Part shown: piece after piece, positions 13,707 to 24,044 of the stretch
Layout of the letters: every line of letters starts with the position of its first letter
Position numbering within the stretch: the stretch's first letter is position 1
Origin: Clonostachys chloroleuca
Taxonomy: Eukaryota > Ascomycota > Sordariomycetes > Hypocreales > Bionectriaceae
DNA: 64,000 bases
Direction: 5' to 3'
Assembly: GCA_037952775.1 (NCBI GenBank)
Contig: JBANAY010000003.1
Coordinates: 2,480,001 to 2,544,000 of the forward strand
The notes under the pieces: model-generated
Seen by the model: the letters and a program-made list of their open reading frames with translations, nothing else
The model's database searches: none
What the model was told of the DNA's origin: nothing
Translations under genes and position numbers: made by a program

Positions 13707-16700
13707 TCCAACCCCTTCTGGTTCTGACTTACATATTTGACCTTTTGCAAGCTTTCGGAAATATTAAAGGGAAGGGCTTTGTTACTTCTCCCAGTACATA
13801 CAATTGTCTTCTCATGTATATATGCTTGGTTTTGTTTTCCCACTTTGTTTTCTGTTTCTCTTTGCTCTTCGGCGCTGGCATTGGAAAGCATGTATTTGAA
13901 ATGATTACTGGGGAAATGGGCTATGAGTGATGCATTTACGGCCATTGATATTTTGATTTTACATACAGGACAGGGCGTTTTCTTGGGCTGGCATTTGTCG
14001 ATAGTTTTTCACGCAATGTTTACCTCTGTTTTCAGAAACATACAATGTGTTGACCAATATCTACTGGGTGTGATGATGTACATGGATGCTCCTCAAGGCA
14101 AGCAAGTAATCTCGAATCCTCCAGCGAACGGCTGGTACTAGCACGGAATCATGACATTCCTCACAAGTACTCGGCGAGACTCTCGGGATGTAAGGTTACT
14201 CGTTGAGGTTGCATCGGCCCTGCTAGGGACAAGCTATCGAGGGCCCTGTCGCCGGAGGATGGGATGGGCGATCTGACACGGTCGATCCCGAGAAACTCCA
14301 TTAATAGAGGCGAACAGGCAGCACGTCACAGAATCGCAGGGGAAACCACCGAGCGAGTGGCGATATGGGCTGAATTAAGATAAGGAACACACAGAGTTGT
14401 CTTGCTGGGGAATAGACTGGGGTGAAAAGGGAAGGGGGGGGGGGGGGGTGGGCAAGGGGATTTTACATATTGAAGTCGAGAGTGTTTCACGATCCAAATG
14501 GCCGGGGGATTAAATATAGATATTACTTAGAATGGGGGGACCCAGGCGCGCACGGATGTTCTGATGGGCAAGGAAATGGAGGGTTTTGCGGGTTGCGCCG
14601 TGACTTTTGGGATCCACCCGCACGGCGACTGGCGGACCTGGTCGGCCGCCCCGGGCTTTGAGTAGAGGCTCGGTGCTCCGCTGGACGAGGGAAGCAAAAG
14701 GGTCCCCAAAACCTGCCCCCGATATACATAGTAATACTATCGAGCACGGTTGATCTTGGCTGTTTTCAATTGCTGACATGCAGGCTTTCGACCCGGCCAC
14801 TAATGCCAGGGCTGTTCTAGTTTACGCTGGGCTGGGCTGGCGTTTGTGCGACGACTTGGAAAATCCCCTGCGGGTGGAGGTAGGAGGAGGGGGTTCTTTC
14901 TGAATGGTGCAGTGATGTTCAGTCTCGTGATGCTCTTGGCCAGTCTTGTTTTCTGCTTTGGGTAAGGGGATTTCCTGTTCTCATTTCCTATTATGTACGC
15001 TTTCTTTTTCTCCCCCCTTCCAGGATCGCTGGTGCAGGATACGTGTATATGCAGGCGATAGCTATGCATTACGGAGTACTTAGAGGGGAAACGGCCCCTG
15101 GCGGATGTGATGGCAGATGGGAGGGGTTAGACGCGTCGCGGCTATTGCCCCCCCCCCAGGAACAATGGCAGCAGGCTCATGGGCCTGTTCGATCGGTGCT
15201 AAAGGGGGAATGTGGTCGGTGGTTGGGCTGGGTCTCCTCCCTGAGACGAAACACAAGCTCAGCTGTGGCGTGGCAAGGCTATGGTGGTTGACCGGGTGGA
15301 GAGAGAGGGGGGACGAAAAAACCGGCCACGGCCAAGATGGAGTGTTCTCGAGGGGTGTGTGCTAGAAGCTAGCCTGCCATCGTCTCTTGTTTTCCCTGGC
15401 AAGGGTGGTTCAAGCTTTCCCCCTGGGATCAGCGATAGGACATGCGTCGAGGATTTGCGACGAAAGTGTTGGATCGTCAGTGGTTAAAGGCCGTCTTGAC
15501 AGGGGGAGGGGGCGCGAGAACAGGCGTATCCATGCCTGCTCGAGCGCCAGGCTAGCTTCATGTCTGTTCTCCCCCTCTCTCTTGCGTTATGGGCCGAGGA
15601 TATGATTGAACCTCACAACTCAGGGGAGGAGGAGGGGTTCGTTGGCATATGACAGCGCTAGGACCAACTTCAACTTCCAGGAGAAGTCCAGATGGCACCA
15701 CACCGTTCGGTAGGCGCGATATTCGCTTGGACTAACACCTTCGCAGACGAGCCGGAGAGGGTGTGGGTGTGGGCGAGCGATGATGCATATCGGGTGGCAC
15801 GAGAGAGCAAGATTCTGCAGGCTCCTTCTCTCAGGTGAGCCTACATGTGCATGTGGTAGGACAGCAGAGTCTGATTCGGCGTTACTTTGCTTTCCTGCAC
15901 GAGGCAGAAGTCGTGGAAGCGCCGCTGGAGAGGCGGGGACGGAAATAGTCACTGCGTATGTATGTCTTTCTACCTGACGCGACCACTGCAGGCTAGCCTT
16001 GGGTATAACGGCCTCTCTCGAAGCTGCGCCTTGAGCATTGGTCTTCGCCGGATGGCTCTGGGTTGGGCCTGTTTCGAAGCTATCCACGCATATGCTTGAG
16101 GTACCTATCGAGGGAGAACCAGGCGACCTTGTTCTGTGCCGCACATCCCGCCCTTTATCCGCTACACACAACTCGGAAGCATTGACGGTAGCTCAGCACA
16201 GGGCGGTGAGCTTGTCCATTCCCCGGATCACCCTTAGCCCTCACTCCCTGAGTGTCAGGCAGCAAGGCCCGGTCTGTGCCTCCTCCCGCCCCTCGCCTTC
16301 ATGCGAAAGGTTGGAGGCTTCAGCGTCAGCAGTTTTATGCGTCATGCTTCGGATTTAGCGAACCGAGAGACCTGTCACTTCCCGCAAGCGCCTCTCAAGT
16401 ATACTATCGCTCTAGTCATGACACGCTTCACGTCTAAGGCCCTTGTCAGACCTGAATCCACGCCATACACCTACTATCCAACCCTAAATGTTTAAGCAGA
16501 TCGGGGCGATGTACTCTTGGCTATAGACGATCACTTCAGCCGTGTCTGACCTGTGTGAGAGAACGGCGCTAGAATAATTTACACTGGTAGATTATTGGAA
16601 GACGTCCGATTATACTGTAAGCACGAAACGCTGGTTGACGCTTTCCGTCCGATATAATGTCAGCAGCTATAGTTGACTTGTTTCCTGAGGCCTATTAGAT

Positions 16701-18644
16701 CCCGACCACAGATGTGTCAGAGTCATTACTCACGGGAATACCTAACTCCCATCCAACTGCTCAAGTTACTAACATCACACCACACCGGCAAGTGTCCCAT
16801 GACCACTGAGCACTTCGCTACACTGTCTGAACCTGAAAATCTCCGGCCATTTGTCCGACGGCCATCTTTCGCTTAGGGCTCCTTGACAACTTGAGCTGTG
16901 ATCCCAAGATACCCAGCTATCGAGATTGGAGTAACGCTTTAATGGTGGGATCACTACGCACACTCACGGGTCGAGACAGCAAAAGTCGCTTTTGATTAGC
17001 TGCACCCCGATCACTGAGAAAACTACAATTTACATGATCTCCCATCGGCGGGTGATTGCAGAGTCGATGAAACGCAGCATCGCTGTCACATTGGCCGTCC
17101 CCTATGCCAAGTAACGTAACCCCTCAACATCATCTGCACGAACTACGTGACCCAGATAACGGAGATATGCGGCGCAAACGCCACTTCGCTCCGGGGGTGC
17201 ATCGACGAAGTCACGGTAGAATCATGGTGATGAGAAGAATGTGTGTGGAGGGGGGTGAGTTCAGACAAAAAAGCAAGTCTTCATTGTCATGGAAGCGCCC
17301 GGCAAGATGTGATGTGATTGATATCTTGAATGTGGGAGGGCTTGGTGATATCTCAATGGGTGCATTGTTTTCTCTGGAATTTCCCGTGCCCCACTTTGGA
17401 CAGATGATTTGCATTGACGTGCGACTTACATAATCTTTCCCCAGTCTGCGCTAGCCCCTTGAGAGCAAACAGTGGGCTAAGCGCGCTAACCAATCATATA
17501 CGAGGATTTGCTTGAATGGAAGCTGCAGGGTAAGATAACAATCTTTGGAACGAAGGCCCGCGTAAGGCGTATGTCCGAAATCCCATTGGGTGAGCACTAG
17601 GACCTGCAGATCGATCCTCGGTGGCGGCATAAGGGTTCAACAGGATGGGAAAGAGGAAATTCAAGGCAGATCACGTTATGGAGGGGGCGACAGGCGCGAA
17701 CTGCAGCTCGGGCAGCCAGATGCATCATGGGATTTCTTGAAAAAGGGAAGAATCCCGCCATCGCATTGAGGTGATCATCCGCGGTCCCCGCTCGCTCTCA
17801 CCGTCTTACTCAAGGCTCACTGGTAGGCGGACAACCAGGCTCTCTCGGCCCTGTAGCCGGTACGCTTGGTGAAGTGGCGGTGTTGCTTGTTCTTGTGTGG
17901 CTGCGCTCTCTGGAGGTTTGTACCGCTCTGGTCCTTCTCGAGTCTCTTTGTGCCCACAGTGCCAAACTCAATTTCCTCCGAGAGCTCGCAGGAACGAAGT
18001 GCTTGCTTGCTGGGTATTCTTATTACTGGATTGAAACCAGCCAAGCTTTGCTGTGAGCGAGCATTCCCATCCCACAGCGAGGGACCAGCTACAGCCAAGA
18101 CTCGCACAGGTCGGCCGCGCGTTCTGAGACCTGTTGGAGAAAAACCACAGCAACGCCAAGCATTGCCACCAAGCCGAGAGAGCCGCGCACCGCCAGACCT
18201 GTCAATGGAAATCCAGGACTTGGGACCTGTTGTAGTGGCTTATTCCCCCACCAGCACCAGCATGTCACGCGGGGCTGGAGCATGCGGTACAAGCCACATA
18301 CAATCACCTACATCCGCGGACCGTGGCTGTTCAACACGAGGCCGAATGCCGTCCATTACGTGAGAGTTCGGGGTTGCCCCTCCAAACTTCAGCCTGTGGA
18401 GAAGGGATGATGCGAGCAAGCTCAAAGCCAATCGAGTGGACTCTTGGCTCGGGAGCTGACGACGACTTGTTCTGGTAGGGCTGGTTGGGAACATATAAGC
18501 TCTCCACGCCGGTGTGTTTGAATCATCGACCGCTCTCGTATTTACTTTGGTGCCATTCGTGATCTTATAGACTCGTCCCTACGCCACTTTCCAGCCAATC
18601 CCCCCAACAATCTTTGTTTCAGTGATAGAATCATAATCGCGACA
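13707..18644. other. 4.9-kb gene-free stretch
   Basis: No supported gene. The first few hundred bases are T-rich and look like the 3' untranslated region of the upstream regulator. The rest holds only overlapping frames without domains. A 15-G run lies at 14434-14448 and a 10-C run at 15148-15157. A TATAAG motif at 18494-18499 lies about 150 bases before the next gene. Nothing looks like a transposon end. Confidence 0.5.
14434..14448. repeat. 15-base poly-G tract
   Basis: Fifteen consecutive G, in intergenic DNA. A comparable 13-base run lies at 23159-23171 just before the DUG3 gene. Both are prone to length error in sequencing. Confidence 0.9.
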
Positions 18645-19613
18645 ATGTCCGCCAATTCGTATTACGGTGGTGGCGGCGATCAAGGAGGCTACGGCCAGCA
18701 GGGTGGATATGGCCAGCAGCAGGGAGGCTACAATCAACAGGTTAGGCGATGCGCATCCCAACTATTGAAACCAGAAGCTTTGTTTGCTAATCGTGGGGTC
18801 CGACTGGCAGCCTCAGTACGCGCAGCAGCCTCAGTACGGCCAGCAGCAATACGGTCAGCAGCAGCCCCAATACGGCCAGCACCAGCAGCAGCAGTACGGC
18901 CAGCAGCAACCTCAGTACGGCCAGCAGCGAGAAGGAGGCGGAGGACAGGCTAGCTCGTACGCCGCCTCTTTCGGCAATGACCAGAACAACAACACAGCCC
19001 AGGCCTACCCGGGGCAACACCGGCCCCAACGGTCCCGGGGGTCCCGGCGGTGCTCAGGACGGCGAGCGTGGCCTCGGCGCGACTCTTGTGGGAGGCGGTG
19101 CCGCCGGCTGGGCTGCCCACAAGGCCGGAGGTGGCTTCCTAGCCAGTCTGGCTGGTGCTGCTGCCGGTGCCATTGGTGCCAACATTCTCGAGCACGGCGT
19201 CAAGAAGTAGGTTCTTTTTGGTATTTGAATATGGATTATAAGGATATCCCTTACTGACTTGCGGTGGGTACAGGTACAAGAAGAACAAGAAGAACCACAA
19301 GGATGGTCGCCCCAGAGCCATGTCCGGCGCTTCCACCAGCAGCGAAGACTCTGAGGACGAGTTCGGCAACCGTCGACCCGGCGCTGGCCCCGGAAAGCGT
19401 GATCTCGGCGGTCCCGGTGGCCACGACTACGGCCCGCCCAGCGGCCCGCCTCCTCCTCAGTATGGCGGTCACCACGGAGGCCCCGGAGGTCCCGGCGGCC
19501 CTGGAGGCTACGGTGGTGGTCAGGGAGGCTACGGCGGTGGTCAGGGAGGTTACGGTGGTGGTCCGGGAGGTTATAACCAGGGCGGCTATGGCCAGGAGCC
19601 ACCCCGCTGGTAG
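18645..19613 (+). CDS. Gln/Gly/Tyr-rich glycine-zipper protein (frame break in exon 2)
   Basis: Exons 18645-18740, 18811-19206 and 19274-19613 have good introns (70 bases with a CTAAT branch site, 67 bases with CTGAC). The N-terminus consists of GGYGQQ and QYGQQ repeats of a prion-like composition. Next comes a hydrophobic Gly/Ala block encoded about 19080-19190 with GxxxG-like spacing, as in glycine-zipper two-helix membrane domains. A Lys/His-rich patch (KYKKNKKKN) spans the second intron, followed by a Ser/Asp/Glu patch and GGYGGGQ repeats. Within exon 2 the frame switches near 19008-19014 (CCCGGGG): dropping one G reads AYPGNTGPNGPGG and gives 276 residues. Alternatively, a 46-base GTACGC..CAG intron at 18957-19002 keeps the frame (261 residues) but removes family-like sequence. 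The function is unknown; related fungal proteins are annotated only as glycine-rich or glycine-zipper. Confidence 0.75.
18811..18927 (+). repeat. QYGQQ-coding tandem repeats
   Basis: Six imperfect copies of a CAGTACGGCCAGCAG-like unit, encoding Gln-Tyr-Gly-Gln-Gln with inserted Pro or His. Copy number probably varies between strains. Confidence 0.8.
19495..19581 (+). repeat. GGYGGGQ-coding repeats
   Basis: Repeats of a GGAGGCTACGGTGGTGGTCAG-like 21-base unit near the 3' end of the glycine-zipper gene, encoding Gly-Gly-Tyr-Gly-Gly-Gly-Gln; at least three full copies are visible. Confidence 0.75.
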
Positions 19614-19999
19614 ATTTGAACGTGATGGCGCGGGTCGGTAAAGCATAATTAAAGGCGTTCTTGGGTTTTGAATACACATCCGACGGTCAAGTAGATAATA
19701 CGAAAAGAACTGTTAAATCAAACAAAACTCCCTTTTTTGTAACATTGTTACTTCTCTTTCCCAAAGGGCTATATATATATATATATCTACTCCCTCCAGG
19801 AATCATGAAGCGTGTATTGAGATCCCATACCTTTCACATTGTACCTCCACCTTTTTTTTTGTTAATATCAAATCAAACTAAAATAACCCGACGGGACTTT
19901 GACCAGCAACCAAGGCGAAACCCCGCGAATATATCGTGGGATTCGCCGTAACGACAGCGCTTGCTCAACAAACAAATGCCATGCAGCTTCTAAGACTCG
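19614..19999. other. Intergenic region between converging genes
   Basis: Shared 3' flank of the glycine-zipper gene (+) and the Cys-rich gene (-). It is AT-rich and contains AATTAAA-like signals and a (TA)n microsatellite at 19770-19786. No gene is seen. Confidence 0.6.
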
Positions 20000-21056
20000 C
20001 TACGAGATGTAGTTGGGCTCTTCTTTATCCGTATCTTTATCGGTGCTCAGAGTTGACGAAGCATCGTCATCTTTCATTACCACGTCCGCGTTGAAAAATA
20101 TGGAAACATAATCGTTAGGGTCGTAAAGTCCGCTCGGCTCGTTCCGTAATGACCTAGGAGTCTCGTCTGGAGATCTCTTTCTGGCAGGCCCCGACTCTAG
20201 GATGTAATTTGATTCGGAGGCGATGTCATAACTTGATTCGGAGGTGACGTCAGAACTTGATCCGGAGCCCTGAATGTCAATATCGGTCATCCTCTGTGTC
20301 AGTTCCGCCGCCTCGTCCAGGGCGGCCATCCTGCACCTCCCTGACTGGAACCCCCGAAAAGCCGGAAGAGCCGAGGACCCTCCGGCGCTTCTTGGGGTTT
20401 CGGGACCGGCTGCCGGTGTAGCTGATCTTATCCCCCGCATTGACTGGATCAGTTCATCTATGTGGTAGTGAGCTCATAGTATAACCGTAGCACATCATCC
20501 GAGGCCACCTACCGATCCAATTTGGGAAGTTCTCTTTGTCCCACGGATCTCGCGCCTTCCTCACATAGTCGAGAACGACAATGAGATCCCAATATTTCGC
20601 TGCCCTCAGGAACTGGAGGCGGTTCTTCGACTCCTCAAAGTCACGTTTATGCCCATAGACGAGATCCCACACCAGGCCGCCGTACTCCTCAACCCAGTCG
20701 ACGACCCGCTGGATCTCCTCCACGCAGCCGCTCCGGCGCTGGTCTCGGGCGGCCTCCTGGCGAATCTCCCTGTTTCTCGCCGTCAGGGTGAGCGAGTCTC
20801 GGTTCTCTGTGGATAGAAAACAGTTGGATCTGATCCTCGCGTAGTATGTGTCCCACTCGCTAGCCTTGAGGTCTGAGGATTGCTTGTACTCGAACTCGAC
20901 GCAGTCCTCGCAGCGCCACATGTACTCCGTCTGCAGGAGGAACTGACGTCGTTTGCTTGGGCATATCTCGGCGCATTCCGACTTACTGCAGCCAAGCTTG
21001 AACAACATGGAGTGGCCACATTGCCGGAACTTGAGGGTCGCGAAGCAGCAAGGCAT
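20000..21056 (-). CDS. Unknown protein with N-terminal Cys/His cluster
   Basis: Two exons, 21056-20513 and 20457-20000, with a 55-base intron (GTAGGT donor, TAG acceptor) that joins in frame, give 333 residues. The frame continues upstream of 21056 through unlikely residues, so the Met opening MPCCFATLKFRQCGH was chosen. About ten Cys and one His fall in the first 55 residues (CC...CGH...GC...C...CP...CEDC). This pattern suggests a small zinc-binding fold and is frequent in unnamed Hypocreales/Sordariomycete proteins. The middle is charged and probably helical. The C-terminus is Ser/Asp/Glu-rich and probably disordered. No enzyme motif was seen, and no function is claimed. Confidence 0.65.
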
Positions 21057-21726
21057 GGTGCCGGCGAATAGGCAAAGGATCGAGTGTTGGTAGCGAGTGA
21101 CTTGAGAGGGAGTTAGTTCCTCAGATGAGAGATTTTGGCTATATGGCGAGAAGGTAAGGCAGGGTATGCCACGAGGTGCCTTCAGAGATGGAGGAATCGT
21201 GGGATGGCAGGCGGGGGTCTGGCTTTGTAGTTCTAGATGACGGATGATTCTCTCCGTTCGTAAACGACTTTGGAGGTCAGTCCCAACCGGGTTGTACATT
21301 ACTGAGATAGGAACCTTATTGCACCATAGTGCGACGCATCATTGGGTCCAGAGAGGCTGCAGGTGTGCCGGGAGATATTTTGGTTTGCGCCAAATCACGA
21401 TCAAAGAAGATTATTGTGGTGAGGCGCCACATAAGCTTTTAGAAGCTTGGCCGCTTCTCTCACTAACTATACAGTGCCTGCTGTAGGAGGCGAGAATGTT
21501 AGGATAACTAATACGATAATGGTAATAGAACGGCGGTTGAGTAGCACCTACACGATGAGCTATCGACATCAAGTGCAATGCAGCAGAAACCGTAACCGAT
21601 GAAGGACCTGTAAAACCACGCGCTATCCCAAAAACTCCCGCATAAAGTACAATAACGCCGAGCTCAACACAGACGGTTTGTCACGGTTGTCAGCTCTTCC
21701 CCTGGGAGCATGCGTGCGCACCTTTC
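21057..21726. other. Intergenic region, no gene seen
   Basis: Lies upstream of the Cys-rich gene and downstream of DUG3, both on the minus strand. Only random frames are present. It should contain the promoter of the Cys-rich gene, but no clear TATA box or operator was identified. Confidence 0.5.
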
Positions 21727-23136
21727 CTAGGCTGGCTCTGCGATGATTCGCCTGTCCTGGGCGGATGCTGGTGTTAGAGACCGCCGGGCGAGGTCTGGGC
21801 TTAAGCTTCGCAACGCGTGCATACCCCCAACGCCCCCCACGATCTTTCGGCTGTCCTCCGATTCCCCTCGTGTCTCGGTTGCAGGGCTTAGGGAGCCGCT
21901 CAATGCCGCCTTCTCGTTTGTAACTAACCCTTTGGCCTGGACAAAGGCGCTGGATCGTACGTGATAAGGATCCCGCTCATAGTACTTGTCAATGATGGGG
22001 TGCATCATCACGGTCTGCCGGTGGATCGTCAACATGGAGTTTGTTGGTACATTAACCCAATTCTCTATTTTTCCCTGTCAGACAGCGCCAAAGCTTAATT
22101 GCGGAAAGTAGCGACGTACCTCTCTCAAATGTCAGGGGTTCACTTGCAACAAGAACAATGTCGGCTCCTTTATCTCGTCGCTCCATCTGATACTGCCTGT
22201 CATCTGGGGAAGATGTTCTTGTAGCCCACTGTGTTCCAGAGGAATAATACAAGCTTGCTGCTTCGTCCTTGGAGCTGCTGATGTACCTCGTGCAGATGAC
22301 GCTGTGGCCATCTGTGACTGCAAAGTTTAACAGGCTCCGTGTATCGACATCCTCATTCTGGATAATGCTCTCAGGGATTGCGTCGGTCATTTCGTTAATC
22401 TGGGCTATGGTTTGCTCCATTGCCTTCCGCAAGACCGTCGGGCCAAACCCAGTTTCTGGACAGGAGCTAGGATTGTGGCCAAGCTGCTCAAGAGTGTTAA
22501 GGAAGAGGGCAAATGCCCACTCGCTGTCTGTGCCACCCTTCACGCCCAGGTACCACCGGTCTGCAAGGCGTTCCGCCAGTCGCCGTTTGATGTACTTCCA
22601 GCCCCCCAAGCCTCCATTGTGCATCCACATGAGGCTCCCATGTGCGAAGGGGTGGCAGTTATCTTCGCTGAGAGTTCCCTCAGTCGTGGCTCGTACGTGT
22701 CCAAAGATGAGCCGCGAGGCCGTCTTGGAGGCGATCCGCTGTAGGTTCGTGCAATTCCATGCGGGGATCGTGGAGGTAAAGAGACATGGTGCGGGGCCCA
22801 GCTTGAGATCGGTGTAGAAGCCTATTCCAAAGCCATCTGCATTGTTCTGGCCTCTTCGAGTGTCCTATCAGGGAGGCGCAGGCCACGATTAGCGAAAAGT
22901 CCCTGGCAGGATTGATAAGGTTCACAAGTTTGGCCGGCCAACATGACCGGCAGATGCAGGTGGACTCACCAGGCGAAGCCTAGAATCAAAAGACTGCTTC
23001 AGAATTGAATGGGTGGGATCGAGGATGAGCTTGGATAGGAGGATCTCGTCGCTTCCTTTGTAAACCTGGGAGTCATATGTCAGTCCGAGGACCGGCCGGG
23101 ATTCGAGAGAGGTTGACCGACCAGAAAGCGACACAT
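21727..23136 (-). CDS. DUG3: Glutamine amidotransferase subunit DUG3 (glutathione degradation)
   Basis: Class II (Ntn) glutamine amidotransferase. In yeast, Dug3 works with Dug1 and Dug2 to break down glutathione in the cytosol. Four exons: 23136-23122, 23065-22970, 22864-22120 and 22064-21727, giving 397 residues. The first exon encodes only Met-Cys-Arg-Phe-Leu; Cys2, exposed when Met1 is removed, is the catalytic nucleophile. Exon 3 carries NNADGFGIGFY, IFGHVRATTEG and HNGGLGGWKYIKRRL, typical glutaminase-loop blocks. Exon 4 begins ENWVNVPTNSM and ends in a variable Ser/Arg tail. Introns are 56, 105 and 55 bases; the first has an unusual GTCGGT donor but a good CTGAC branch site. The tiny first exon is essential, because a start at any later Met would lose the nucleophile. 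The neighbour on the other side is a divergent Cdt2-like gene. Confidence 0.9.
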
Positions 23137-24044
23137 GGTGCGCAGGTGTACAATTCGAGGGGGGGGGGGGGAGATAGGTAGAGGAGCAAGCTGCTGTAGA
23201 GACAAAGGATCAAGTAATTTCTTGCTAGGAGATCTCAGAGGCGGTATGAAGTATTATATGGCCAAATATTAGGAAATGTTTCGAAAAGGTGGTCAAGACA
23301 ATGGAAGTCGGCGATGGTAATTGTGGGCCAAAATGACACCATTGGATCCCGGTGGCAGGCAGCTGAACACCGATGCTGCCGGTCGCAGTGGCTCAACTCC
23401 TGCACACCTTAAAAATGGACCTAGAGGCTTCTCCAGTATTGCCACAGAGCTGACTCAGAGTCAAGTCAATGGATAGATACGAAAGATCGGGGTTAGTTGA
23501 GGGAGTTCGGAAGCTACCGCATTGCAATTGATCTAGGCAAATTGGCCTCGATTGACCAGACGCCGATTGAGGCATGGTGATCGATGGATGAAGTATCGAG
23601 CCAGCCAAAATATGTGGCCCGGTACCTGCGAACGTCTGGTATGCAGGCACTGTAGGCGCTGTGTGTTGGGGGCAGGGAGATCAGCACGGGAGCTCCCCTC
23701 GGGCGGCCAATAGGGAGCTTAGGTGACCGCTCTAGTGACGCAACGCCGCCTACAGCGACCGCCCATCCTTGACAGCGGGAACGCGATAGTCAATTTACAC
23801 GCTCCGCGTCCACGACGCCTCCAACCGCGTCCATCTCCACCGACCAGATGTCCCCCAGCCTCTGCCATGTCAAGTACTAATTTTACGTTGCCCTGCCCAC
23901 CTGTCCCCCAGTCTCAAAACCGTACCAGCTCCGCATTCTGCTTTTTTCCATTGCGTGTTCTGTTAATGCATTTACTTTTTCGATAGAGTCGAGTTAGAGC
24001 TAGTCTGGGACCAACTTCTTCTTTTGCTCGTCTTCTCGCCGGCT
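23137..24044. other. Divergent promoter region DUG3 / Cdt2
   Basis: A 908-base shared upstream region. It contains a 13-G run at 23159-23171 close to DUG3 and three ACGCG cores nearer the Cdt2 gene. No coding frame is supported here. Confidence 0.6.
23781..23830. promoter_or_regulatory. Cluster of three ACGCG cores (MCB-like) before Cdt2
   Basis: ACGCG at 23781-23785 on the plus strand, and its complement CGCGT at 23805-23809 and 23826-23830, within 50 bases and 215-264 bases before the Cdt2 start codon. ACGCG is the core of the MluI cell-cycle box bound by MBF complexes (Mbp1-Swi6 in budding yeast, Cdc10-Res in fission yeast). Function is inferred. Confidence 0.5.

Noticed and set aside
15620..16171. 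183-codon minus-strand frame
   Set aside because: No recognisable family, no intron partners, several overlapping plus-strand frames.
22269..22817. 182-codon plus-strand frame opposite DUG3
   Set aside because: Shadow of the strongly supported DUG3 third exon.
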